Part shown: piece after piece, positions 32,610-43,400 of the stretch | Layout of the letters: each line of letters starts with the position of its first letter | Numbering within the stretch: position 1 is the first letter of the stretch | From: Caenorhabditis elegans | Taxonomy: Eukaryota; Nematoda; Chromadorea; Rhabditida; Rhabditidae | NCBI RefSeq assembly: GCF_000002985.6 | Contig: NC_003279.8 | Span: 11,532,001 to 11,596,000, forward strand | Direction of reading: 5' to 3' | DNA: 64,000 nt | Translations under genes and position numbers: made by a program | The notes under the pieces: generated by a model | Seen by the model: the letters and a program-made list of their open reading frames with translations, nothing else | Databases searched by the model: none | Told to the model about the DNA's origin: nothing

Positions 32610-32778
32610 AAATTCATATCGGCAAACAGGCAAATTTCCGGAATTGAAAATTTCCGGCAAATCAGCTGATTGCCGAAAATCAAAATTTCCGGCAAATCGG
32701 CAAACCGGAAAATTGTAGGAATTTAAAATTCCCAGCAAATCGGCAAACCGGCATTCTGGAGAAATTAAAAATTCCGGC
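32610..32778. repeat. Same GCCGGAA repeat outside the lectin gene
   Basis: Units such as GGCAAACAGGCAAATTTCCG and ATTTCCGGCAAATCGGCAAA continue upstream of the lectin gene. They abut the vWA fragment at 32779. Confidence 0.8.
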
Positions 32779-32961
32779 AAGCTCAAAGCGTCTGGAGTCA
32801 CCATCATCGCAGTGACAATGCAGGACGACGACGCAACTCTCTACAAGAAGTTGAAGGCTATTGCATCCCCGAATGCCATATTCACCAATTATGATGGGAT
32901 CCTTGTAGCAGAGATCCAGGAAACTTTGCTCCAAACTAACTGCTTCCGCCCTCCACTTTAG
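32779..32961 (+). pseudogene. Orphan 3' fragment of a vWA-domain gene, opposite strand
   Basis: Sixty codons plus a stop read KLKASGVTIIAVTMQDDDAT, LYKKLKAIASPNAIFTNYDG, ILVAEIQETLLQTNCFRPPL. This is the end of a secreted nematode vWA domain (compare SSGGIIITVAY..LEKLGGIA in the neighbour). No acceptor and no upstream exons are visible; satellite repeat begins immediately before it. It lies head-to-head with the intact lectin gene 390 bp away. It could be a 3' exon of an unrecognised gene, but is most likely a relic. Confidence 0.7.
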
Positions 32962-33055
32962 TATCGGCTTAGGGTTAGTCTTAGGCTGAAGTTTTGGCTT
33001 AGTCTTAGGCTCAGGCTTAGGCTTAGGCCTAGGATTAGGCTCAGGCTTCGACTGT
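32962..33055. repeat. Telomere-like array (TTAGGC) 5' of the 33-39 kb gene
   Basis: Degenerate TTAGGC hexamers on plus (CTTAGGCTCAGGCTTAGG and similar), now in the opposite orientation to the dys-1 arrays. Confidence 0.9.
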
Positions 33056-33240
33056 TAATTTCACTTTCCTTTCAAAACGTGAAGACCAAGAGGGAGAAAA
33101 TTTGTCTAGACCTTCCAATAAAAAATCGTGAAATCCATTTTTTCTCACAAGAACGTGGGAATTCATTCATTCCAACGCATCAACTCCAAATTTTCTGTCA
33201 TTTCTCGATCAATCGATTGATTGATCTTCAAAAACGTATC

Positions 33241-36200
33241 ATGGAGCAAAAAAATGAAGAAATCGAAGCAATTGATGACCGAATGATTGCTGGTGTGGAA
33301 GTAAATTTCCAGAAAATGAGGAGATCAAAGCATAAGGTTTGTTTTCAGGTTTTGCAGCCCCATTCCGGTTTGATCCGGTAATTTTTTGTCAAAAAACTGA
33401 CGTCTGAACGTTCTTTGAGAACTCTGCGTCTCTTCTCCCGCATTTTTAGTAGGTCTACGTAGATCAAACCGATATGAGACATCACGTTCAGCAAGAAAAA
33501 TCGAGAATTTCCAGACAGAAGAACGTCTCACATCGGGGCAAGTTGACGCATTCGCTCAGAAACTTTTCGAGGCTTATCCAGACGGTTCGTTGGAGGGATT
33601 CTTGGATATTGACGATGTTCAAAAAGTTGGTTGTGTCAGTTTAGTACCTTAAATATGTCCGTAATTTTCAGAAAAAGTTGGATGAACAGCGGCAAGAGTT
33701 TACCGGAGATTATCCGATTGTTCAACCCGTGCTTGATGGATCCCGAGAGTTGATGGTTGTACTTAGGTGAGATACGGAGCATTTCGTCAATTTTTGGCGC
33801 GTTGCGTGTCGCGTCGCGGCTCGGAAAACAAAATATATTTGTCAGTGCAACGTGGTGTCAGGCTGTCTCAATACAGTTTGATCTACAAAAAATGCGGGAA
33901 TTTTTTCCCAGACCGATTGTGACGCCAGCGCGCTCTTAACCATGCAAAATCAGTCGAGATGTCTGCGTCTCAACTCCCGCAATTTTCGAAGATCCGTGGC
34001 GAATGTCAATGGAGCGCGAAAACAGCTATGAGGAAGGCCAGAAGCCCGTGACCGCTGAGCCGGGGCCTTGACCCAGAAGTGGTTGCGCTGTCTCAAGTTT
34101 GCTGTTTTCTCGCGGACGAGAAAACGCTAAAATATGAGCAACATGGACTCCAAAATGATGGAAGAGAAGGATTCCTCGTCCACCATTCGTGTAGTTCTCT
34201 GGGAAAAGAACATAGCGTGTGAAAGATGGGGCGCAAACGACGAGGCAGTCCGAGTGAAGTTCCCCGACAATTTTCTCAATAGGGCGCGTTTTCATCGAAC
34301 TTATGCGAGCACGTACCATGTTTTTTTCCAGATATAATCCATTGTACCATGCCGTTGAAATCTATGATCCTGTTCAGATTTATGATAGTGAAGGCATCCC
34401 AATGGTAAGTTCACCCATCCACGTGGTGTCAGGCTGTCCCATCACGATTTGATCTACAAAAAATGCGACGTCAGCACGTTCTTAAACTCCCGCATTTTTG
34501 TAGATCTAGGTAGATCAAACCGAAATGGGACACTCTCTGCCACCACGTGCCCATCACTTTCATGGTTCGCAAGTATTTTTCAGGTAGTCAAACCGATTCG
34601 CGAGCAGATTGTGAATTTGTTTGCTCATTTGTTCCTAGATAAGATCCGTCTGATCTTTGACATTGAATATGAGCAGCAGGTATTGTTTGCTTTTGCTTCT
34701 TTTTCTCTCTCCAACTCTGAATTTCAGGCCGACAAGTGCTCTGATAGGCTCCGCGCCGTTGGAGCAATGATGGCGATTGCTCTCGGATACAATCCAGCGG
34801 CAATGGACTACAATTTGAAGGGTATCTCAAAGCTCGTCAAGAAGATTCTCAATTCAGAATCACCGGATTTCAAAAAATTCGAGAAGGCAGATATCGGAAC
34901 TTTGAACGCAAAGTATAGCGGGCAGAATCGTGTGACGATGTTCATTGGCAACAATGGGGAGACACTTTTGGCGACTCGAAATGTATACGGACTGGAGAAG
35001 CATGCACTCAAGACTGGGCTGGGGAAGATGGACAAGGTATGCAGCTAGCTGATATTGAAACTTACAATTTATGCTTAGGCTTTGGCTTAGGCTTAGTCTT
35101 AGGCATTGGCTTAGTCTTCGGCTTAGGCTTAGGCATAGGCTTAAGCACCAGGTGCGGGAATTTTAATTTCAAGCAATTAATGAAAAGCCAAATTCCAGAA
35201 TGGACATGTCGTGGAACGAGAGTCATTCCTCGAAGAAGAATTCCACGATGAGACAATTTACAAGCAATTCCACGCGCCAGACCTTGGTATGGGAAAACCG
35301 GATAATGTGAATGCAATTAAACTGTTCCACGTGGACTACCGAGACTACGATTTGCAAAATGCCAATGGTCTCGAGCGGCCTATTTATCTGGAACCGTACA
35401 AACCTGTTCAGAGCGATTGCTTCGCGGTGCCCAATCTGACATCGACGCTTGATCGTGAGTTTTTTTTAGAAATTCGCTTAGGTTTAGGCTTAGGCTTAGG
35501 CTTAGGCCTAGGCTTAGGCTTTGGCTTAGGCTTAGGTTTAGGCGTAGGCTTAGGCTTAGGCTTAGTCTCAGGCTTTGGCTTAGACTGAGGCTTAGGATTA
35601 GGCATAAGCTTAGGCTTAGGCTTAGGCTTAGGCTTAAGGACCAGTTGTGGGCATTTTAATTTCAAGAAATTCTGAATTTTCAGTATGTGAAACTGTATCG
35701 TTAAAAAGTTCAAAAAATATTGAGTTTCTGTGGTTTTACAGATCATTTTGTGAGCCAACTTTCAATATATTTTCTAATTTAAATAAAATCAAGGCACTGG
35801 GGCCACAAAATGATGTGTAAAACCTCTGTAATTCAACATTTTCTGAAGGTCTAATGGATTCGAAGCATCGCTTAAATATGTATAAGGCGCATTAAATTAA
35901 TTTTTAACGATACGACTGAAAATTCAGAATTTCTTGAAATTACTTGAATTTAAAATGCCCCTGTTGGCACTCCATAAGCTCAGGCTTCGGCTTTGGCTCA
36001 GGCTTTGGCTCAAGCCTAGGCACTCCAAATCCATCCCATTTTCAGGTGTGTCATCCAACGGAGAGCTTCTGAAATACGTGAACGAAGTGATGCAATCCAT
36101 AACTCCATACACACCGTACCATCTTCATGCTCAAAGTGTCGAATATCTCCGCTATACGCCTCGTCACATGAATATGTGCATCAATCCGCTTCAGGCAATC

Positions 36201-38803
36201 CGTGCGTGGGCTCTTTTGGCTAATATGGCCGACGGGAAGACCAACACGGATCTGTTGAATTTTGTTGGCAAATGTGAGACTTTTTTCAGGCCTGGCCTTA
36301 AAATTTGATATTCTTACAGACACCTATCCCGGCCAACTTGAGAACAACAAGATGATGAACGATGACATTCTCAATCTTCACTTTGAAGCTGAAAAACTAT
36401 TCGAGGGATGTGTCCGTGTGTTCACCGAACTGCCAAAGCATTTGTGGCACAACGAGGATATCCGTATAATTCAAAATAGCTATTACGGAGGGAAAAGCTT
36501 GCGCGGAGCTATGCAGCATCACTGCTTCGCAACAGATCCAGATGGGCTCTACTCTTGTCATAGGATCAATGAGGAGGTTGCGGTGAGTTTGATGCCTATG
36601 CCTATGGTTATGCCTTCCCATTTTTCAGCTCTCAACTCACGGAGCCGTCAACTTTGTAGTTCCGGAGAACCACGCGCCCAACTGGAGAGCCTCAATTGCG
36701 CTGGTCTCAGCGATGGATTGTACGTTTTACTGGAAAACCTACGCCAAACCAAAGTTGATGGACAACTTCAACTTTGTGAACGAACAGTACGGCGCTTCAA
36801 AGTGCGTTGGCTACTTTGCACATGCTGATTTCAAGTTTTTTGAGGATATTTACTGTCTGGAGAGCCGTATTCCAGGTGTCCGCTTGTACATTACCTTGTA
36901 AGTTTAGCCAAATCCCGTGGCGTCAAAGTGTCCCATTTTGGTTTGATCTTCGAAAAATGCGGGAAAAGAGAGACGCAGACTTTTCTACTGATTTTGCGAG
37001 TGTGATGACGTCACATTTTCCTGTGGGGAAAATTCCCGCTTTTCTGGTAGATCAAACTATAATGAGACAGCCTGGCACCACGTGCCTAAGCCCACCACGC
37101 GGTTCTGGCCTTGTATTTTTTGCGCTCCATTGACACTTACCCGCCGGAGGAAAGCCGTGTACTTAACACGGACAAATACATTTAGTTTTACAACTAAAAC
37201 CGAGCAGCGACGCGCCCCGGCCGTGGCCGAGCCAAAATGGCCTAGTTCGGCAAACTCTTGCATTTCAAATTATAAGGGAAGCCAGAACCGCGTGTGGGCG
37301 CCCACTAGAACTCAAAAAAAAGGTCGAAAAAAATTTCCAGCGAATCGCCTGACAAGATGGACAGCAAGAAAGAGTTCATGTCCAAGCTTCACGAGAAGAT
37401 CCAGACCTGCGGCGACTGGCACACCACCTTCGACTCGCCCGTCTTCCTACCCCTATGCACAACCTCTACACCACTTTCCCTATACGCCCACGCAAAAGCC
37501 AGCGGGCTTTCGAGAATCTTCTCCAGCGAAAAATCCGAGCTTCTCGAGATGAAGAGTATTCCGGCACGTGGTGGTGCACGTCAATTCTCCACACTTTACG
37601 ATCACTATCACAAGACTGTGTTTGAAGTTCATGGGTCTGATCCGAAGGTTGAAAATTTTATGAGAAAACGTCCTCGTCGAATGTTTGATCAATTCTCGCC
37701 GGCCAGAGCTCATCAGTGTGTGGACGATTCGATGGCGGAGCTGCATGGGAAGTATCAGATGAAAAGTTAGTTTGACTTGGTAGTAATGCCTGCCTGCCTA
37801 CCTGCCTGCCTATCAGCCAACAAGACTACCTATGTTTGCCTGCCTATCTAGGATCTAATGGCGTTTGCGTCCGTCGCGAGCTATCGCTATCCGCCTTATG
37901 ATAGTTTGATTTTAGGCGGTAGGCAGGCGCTTAGGCTTTTCAGGGATACGACAGGAATATAGGCACTTTTAAAACATTTCATTCAGATCCGACAAAGGAA
38001 TTCAATAATAAAATGAATATTAATCCATTGCTCACCTACCGCGAGAACCACTTGAACCACGATGAGCCCAGCTTCGAGTGGCTCCATGAGAATCACGAAT
38101 TCGATTTGAAGGATCCTAGTAAGTCCATCATTACTTTTTCAAATTTCTAAGCTTTCATTTCCAGAAGCGCTCATGTTCAACAAACCATTCTACTATGTGA
38201 TGACTCGAGCTTTGGTCGGAAAAAACCAATTGATTGTGTGTGCTGGGTACTTTGTGAGTAATATAACTCTCTTATCTTCAGATTTTTCAAAAAATTGTCA
38301 ACTAGCAAAATACTTGTTATAATTTTCCCTACAATAATGTAGTTAAGAACTTTTTGATACCTCAAAAATGAACAAAGTTGTGGGTTCCCAAAGGCGACAA
38401 GGCGACTGAGACATGGGTGCATCGACCTTACCACTTTGGCAGCTCTTATCTCTGTTGTTTTTTTTCTATCAAAAAATTACTTACTAGCAAAATGTTTATT
38501 ATATATTTTTCTACAATTTTGTAGTTTAAATCTTTTCGATACCTCAAAATTGAAAAAAGTTATGGGCTCTTGAAGGCGATTTTCTGAGACATGGTGCATC
38601 GACCAATTTCTTCAACAGCCCATATCTCTGGTATTTTTTGTTTTATCAAAAAATTGTCAACTAACAAAGTATTTAGCAAGTATTTTTCTACAATGTTGTA
38701 GTTGAGCACATTTTGATATTTTGTAGATGAGCCAAGTTATAAGATATCAAACACAAGTAGTACATTTTTTCAGAACAACACGACTTGGGTGAAGCAACAG
38801 TGA
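33241..38803 (+). CDS. Uncharacterised 823-residue protein, possible degenerate Ulp1/C48-like region
   Basis: Fourteen exons with good splice sites: 33241-33336, 33515-33625, 33672-33766, 34332-34404, 34584-34679, 34728-35036, 35199-35454, 36046-36273, 36320-36582, 36629-36897, 37341-37765, 37987-38118, 38165-38253, 38774-38803. All phases agree: 2,472 nt, 823 residues. I do not recognise the family. There is no signal peptide or membrane segment. The N-terminal third ([17 protein letters not shown], then [37 protein letters not shown]) resembles the end of Ulp1-like cysteine protease domains, without the catalytic Cys in the expected place. The rest ([34 protein letters not shown]) gives no clue. 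Introns carry palindromes and telomere-like arrays. An internal stop alternative at 36898 plus ATG at 37357 would split it in two, but the intron join is in frame. Confidence 0.8.
33360..34560. repeat. Palindromic CACGTGGTGTCAGGCTGTCC family in introns of the 823-residue gene
   Basis: Full or partial copies near 33365-33490, 33770-34030 and 34418-34555. Arms read CACGTGGTGTCAGGCTGTCC/TTTGATCTACAAAAAATGCG and the complement, with GACGTCAGCACGTTCTTAAC in the middle. Further copies are at 36912-37270, 48705-48895 and 50335-50655, always in introns or intergenic DNA. They resemble non-autonomous foldback/MITE repeats. Confidence 0.75.
35075..35145. repeat. Telomere-like array in intron of the 823-residue gene
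   Basis: TTAGGC-type hexamers (GGCTTAGGCTTAGTCTTAGG and similar) on plus, sense to the gene, just after exon 34728-35036. Confidence 0.9.
35474..35640. repeat. Telomere-like array in intron of the 823-residue gene
   Basis: About 27 TTAGGC-type hexamers beginning 20 bp after the donor of exon 35199-35454. It produces a false in-frame extension of that exon. A smaller patch (GGCTTCGGCTTTGGCTCAGG) is at 35972-36022. Confidence 0.92.
38270..38765. repeat. Three tandem ~190 bp repeats in the last intron of the 823-residue gene
   Basis: Units at about 38275, 38455 and 38635. Each has TATCAAAAAATTGTCAACTA, TTTTTCTACAAT.TTGTAGTT, TTTTGATACCTCAAAAATGA and GACATGGGTGCATCGACC. The CATGGTGCATCGAC tag recurs at 56900-58620 and 60020. 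Confidence 0.85.
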
Positions 38804-38885
38804 TACGGCGGAGCAGTGGGAATTTGTTTTTAGAATTCTAGTATTTATGGAATGAAAAGGTTTTAATTGAATTATTTGTTTTATT

Positions 38886-39166
38886 TTAAAAAGAGCACAG
38901 AATAGGTAATGATTGGAGGCAGGCAGGCAGGCAGGCATTTGTGTGCCTACACGGAAGGCTTAGAACTTGCAGAACATCTGAAATGAGAGAAATTGTGCAA
39001 AATTAACAGGCTTATCGAGTTGCTAACCTTCTTGAAGCTCGCCCAGCATCCCTGTTTCCTCTGGCGGGGCCCGTATCGTGAGCGCAGGTTTCAGAAGATC
39101 CAAGGCCTTCGGCGGAATGTAGTCCGGATTCGAGAAGCCAATAGGTGGCCCGGACGGCTGGGACAT
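38886..39166 (-). CDS. Small hypothetical protein, about 76 residues, two exons
   Basis: Exons 39028-39166 and 38886-38977. The first encodes MSQPSGPPIGFSNPDYIPPK, ALDLLKPALTIRAPPEETGM and LGELQE, a proline-rich sequence with good codon character. The intron has GTTAGC/TTTCAG signals. The phase gives EDVLQVLSLPCRHTNACLPA and a stop at 38886, and this tail includes a GCCT tetranucleotide run, which is odd for coding sequence. A TTTTGGTTAG acceptor just upstream suggests trans-splicing at the 5' end. AATAAA overlaps the stop region. Tail to tail with the 823-residue gene (82 bp gap). Family not recognised. Confidence 0.6.
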
Positions 39167-39584
39167 CTCGAAACTTCTAACCAAAAGTGAAATGATTTTC
39201 AAAAAGTACTAATATTTTTCTACAATTCTATATAAATTTCAACTTTAAAAAGTCGGCATATCAATTAGAAAATGGGGGGTTTTCCCATTTTTCCGAAAAA
39301 AAAGCCAAAATTATAGCTAACATGAAAGTTATCGCAAACGAAAAAAAAGTAGAAATAGCGATAAAAAGCGCGACAGGTGTAGTTCGAGCGGTCCCTCGAG
39401 GATGTTTCGTTAGCGTTCTTGGTTGATTTTTAATGAAAAAGACATGAATTTCATGACAATTCAACCGGATATGAGCAGAGTCACCTGGACTGATGACGTG
39501 GGTGGCCGCAAGAAAACTCGGCCACGGGCACGAAAATTTCAGTCTGGGACCTACGCTACGGGCTCCGGCTGTCCTTGTGGATGC

Positions 39585-40040
39585 CTTTAGGCTGAGATCC
39601 GAAGTCTTAGATCTTTAGGCTTTTCTCATTAAGTTTGGGCCCTTAGGCTTGAATCCTTAGGCTTGAATCCTTAAGCTTAGGTTCGTAGGCTTAGATCTTT
39701 AGGCCTAGGTCCGTAGGCTTAAGTCCTTAGGCCTGGCTCCGTAAGCTTAGGTCCTAGGGCTTATGTCCTTAGGCTTAGATCTTTAGCCTCGATACTTAGG
39801 TTTAGGCCCTTAGGCTAAAGCCATAAATCTTGGATACATGGGCCTAGGTCTTTGGGCTCAGATCCTCACACCTAGATCCGTAAGGTTAGGCCTATAGGCT
39901 TGATTTTTAGGCTTCAATCCTTTGGCCCAGGTCCTTGGCTTAGATCATTAGGCTTAAATCCTTAGGCTTAGACTATTAGGCTCGGCTCCTTAAGCTTAGG
40001 TCCTTAGGCTTAAGTCCTCAGGCTTAGCTATTTAGGCTTT
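39585..40040. repeat. Long degenerate telomere-like array, intergenic
   Basis: About 460 bp of TTAGGCTTAGATCC/TTAGGCTTGAATCC 12-14 bp units derived from TTAGGC, on plus. It fills the gap between the small gene and slmo-1 together with a G14 tract at 40193-40206. No coding sequence was seen in 39167-40419. Confidence 0.9.
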
Positions 40041-40192
40041 TGATTCCTAATTTTTTTTTGTAAATTACCAATAAAAATGTCACATTATATTCTCTTCGAT
40101 ATTATTCATTCGTCGACTATTTCCGCCAAACGTATAATAAGCAAAAAAAAATCAGGGAAACATCGAAAATCTTGTGTGTGAGAAAAATGAAT

Positions 40193-40206
40193 GGGGGGGG
40201 GGGGGG
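40193..40206. repeat. G14 homopolymer tract
   Basis: Fourteen consecutive G on plus. Other long tracts are C12 at 15221-15232, G11 at 45529-45539, C13 at 56132-56144, G14 at 56184-56197 and G19 at 56342-56360. Confidence 0.95.
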
Positions 40207-40419
40207 CAACCCGTGCGGCGGGGGAGGAAAATTACAGTCAGAAGGAAGGGAAGAATTGTCTGGAACTGGGAGGAATTCGGGCCTAAAAATTCAGTGAAAA
40301 ACTGGGAAATAAAGCCGGGGGGCATCAGGATGCACGAGAAAAAAAAATCAATACTAAAATAGCTAGAGAAAATCTATGAAAAAATATTATATTTTGTAAA
40401 AAAAATTTATGATTTTCTC

Positions 40420-43400
40420 TTAAGTGGACGGCGGCGGCGGCGTGGATGGTTTTGGCGAAGAAGAAGAAGTCGTTCCAAATGATCGGAGCACCTTCTCAGA
40501 CATTTCGTGCACTTCGGAGCTCACCTGAAAACTGAAAATAGCGGGAAAATTTCAGTGAAAATCTGGTGATATTAGCTGCATTTTGGGCAAAATTTTCAGG
40601 GTATTCTGGCCGCCGGAATACGAAAGTTTGAAGAAATTTGAGCTAAAATTTCCGATTTTACAAGATTTTTTGTATTAAAATCTGCAATTTCGCCCCTTGA
40701 AAAACCGGAATTCTCACTGAATTTTGGTGGGCGATTTTGACCGGAAAATCGTCATTTTTTCTCAGTTTAAAGAATGATCAATGTACAATCATTCTTCTAA
40801 ATTCTTATCACTATCAGGTGTTTGTCAGTGATCAGGGGAATCAATTTAATGAACGTACAGAGAACATTTCATTCAAAATTTTAGTGAAATTTTATGAAAT
40901 TTCAGAGAATTTCAGCCAATTTTTTTTTATTTTCAGAGTGAATTTCGATGAAAATTTGCCATTTTCTAACCATTTTTTTAAAAAAAATTGATAGGATTCT
41001 GTCAATTTTCGAGATTTTCAGTGTTTTTTTGTGGGGTGTTTGATTAAAATTTTTCAATTTTCTGGATTTTTAGGCAAAAAATGAGCCAATTTTTCAATTT
41101 TTTTGGCAAAAAATGAGCTAATTTTTTAATTTTTTTGGCAAAAAATGAGCCAATTTTTCAATTTTTTAAAAAATTTTTTCTGCAAAAAATGAACCAATTT
41201 TTGCAATTTTTTTCCTATAGATTTTTCGACAACTTGCTAAAAAAATCTGTGGGTTTTTTGTACCTTTGTAGAAATCGCCTCGTACTCCTTTTTCAAATGA
41301 TCAATCACCCATTCCACACCTTGTCGACCCTGAAAATTTTGATTTTTTATTCATTTTTTTTGCAGAAAAATTGGGATTTTTTATAAAACTCGCCGAGAAA
41401 TTGCGGAAAATTGTTTAAATTTCTCCAAATTTTCAAAAAAAAAAACCGCATTTTTCACCGAATTTTCGAGAAAAAAAGCGCGAAACACACGATTTTTTGC
41501 CTAATGGGGTTATTCAAGTAATGTCGGAAAATTAAAAAAGTGTAGAAAAATTACGTCACACCTAAAAATCTGAAATTTCTCCAAAAAACCTAAAAATCTT
41601 TTTAAATTCGATATTTTTTCCGGTTTTTAATCGAAAAACCAACAAATATTGAATTTTTTAATTTTTAAGCATGAAAATCTGTTCAAAATTCCAATTTTTC
41701 ATCCCACATTCCCTCAATTTTAGCATTTTGAGCCTAAAAATCCTCAAATTTCTCCGAAAAACTCGATTTTTCTTATTAAAAACCGGAAAATCTGGTTAAA
41801 TTCGATGTTTTTCCTGTTTTTTCCATCAAAAAGCCGTTTAAATTGCATTTTTTAGCTTTAAAACCTGGAAATCTGTTCAAAATTGCATTTTTTATTAATC
41901 AAAACATCTTCAATTTTAGCATTTTTAGTCTAAAAAGACCTCAAATTTCTCCGCAAAACTCAATTTTCGTCACAAAAAACCGGAAAATCTGTTCAAAACG
42001 CAATTTTTCAACGAAAAAACCCTCGATTTTAGCATTTTGAGCCTTATTTTAGCATTTTGAGCCTAAAAATATATTCAAGTAAATAAAAACATGTATTTAA
42101 ATACATTTTGCTAAATTACTTGAATAACCCCATAATAAAATTCCGCAAAAACTGTACCTTATTAGCATTTTGTGAATAAATGCTTAAAAATGTTTTTTCA
42201 CAATAATCGGCGAATGCTGGAAGTGTAATTGTGACTATAACATCTTGTTTAAGAATTGTTTTATTTGGATCCTCATGAGCCGGTGTATATGTCAGCTTTT
42301 CGTCGACACGCAGGAATGATGAGCCATTTAACTGAAAATTGGCAAATTTTCGGGTTTTTTTCAGTAAAAATTACTCTAATTGCATTTTTTTGTGAATTTT
42401 TGGGGTTTTTGGCTTAAAAATTGATCTGATCATCGGAAAAAACTGGTTTTTTCATTATTTTTGAGTGAATTTTTGGGGCTTTTTCAGTGAAAATTGCTCT
42501 AAAAATTGAAAAAAAAAGGTTTTTTTTCACTATTTTCCAGTCATTTTTCGGTTTTTTTCAGTAAAAATTTGAAAAATTCGTTTTTTTTTTTCATTAAAAA
42601 TTGATCTGAAAATCGGAAAAAATTGGTTTTTGAGTTATTTTGAGTACTTTTTTGGGTTTTTTCAAAGAAAAGTGCTCTGCAACAGGGGAAAATGGTTTTT
42701 TAAATTATTTTCGGGTAATTTTTGAGTTTTTGGCGAAAAAATGCTCTGAAAATTGGAAAAAATTGGTTTTTGAGTTATTGTGAGTACTTTTTTAGGGTTT
42801 TTCTGCAAAAATTGCTCTAATTGTATTTTTTTTGTGAATTTTTGAGTTTTTGGCATAAAAATTCCTCTGAAAATTGAAAAAAAAACTGGGTTTTTCTGTT
42901 TTTTCGGTAAAAATTCAAAAATTGAGCTCATTTGAGCAATTTTTAGACGAAAAAATCGTTGAAAAAAAAAATTTTTTGGTGCAATTTTGTAGTCAACTGT
43001 TTGGTTTCAGGCAGAATAATTAATTTGAAAATAGGCAAAAGCTTTAATTTATTTTCGGGTAATTTTGGGGTTTTTTTCAGTAAAAATTGCTTCAAAAATG
43101 GGAAAAAACCAGGTTTTTTAGGTATTTTGTTTGTAAATTTTTGAGTTTTTCGCAGAAAAATCGCTCTGAAAATTGGTTTTTGAGTTATTTTGAGTACTTT
43201 TATGGGTTTTTTTCAATAAAAATTGATCTGAAAATTGGAAAAAAAACTGATTTTTGAGTTATTTTGAGTACTTCTTTGGGTTTTTTTCAAAGAAAATTGC
43301 TCTGAAACAGGGGGAAATGGCTTGTTAATAAATTTTTTTGTGAATTTTTGGGTTTTTGGCATAAAAATTCCTCAGAAAATTGGAAAAACTGGTTTTTTTT

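Noticed and set aside
36898..37340. Splitting the 823-residue gene into two genes at TAA 36898 / ATG 37357
   Set aside because: A good GTAAG donor and TTTCCAG acceptor join both parts in phase, and the intron is filled by a known palindromic repeat.
38886..39166. Idea that the small gene is a BRAWNIN-type mitochondrial microprotein (P.LTI..PP pattern)
   Set aside because: It has no membrane helix before the motif and the match covers too few residues.
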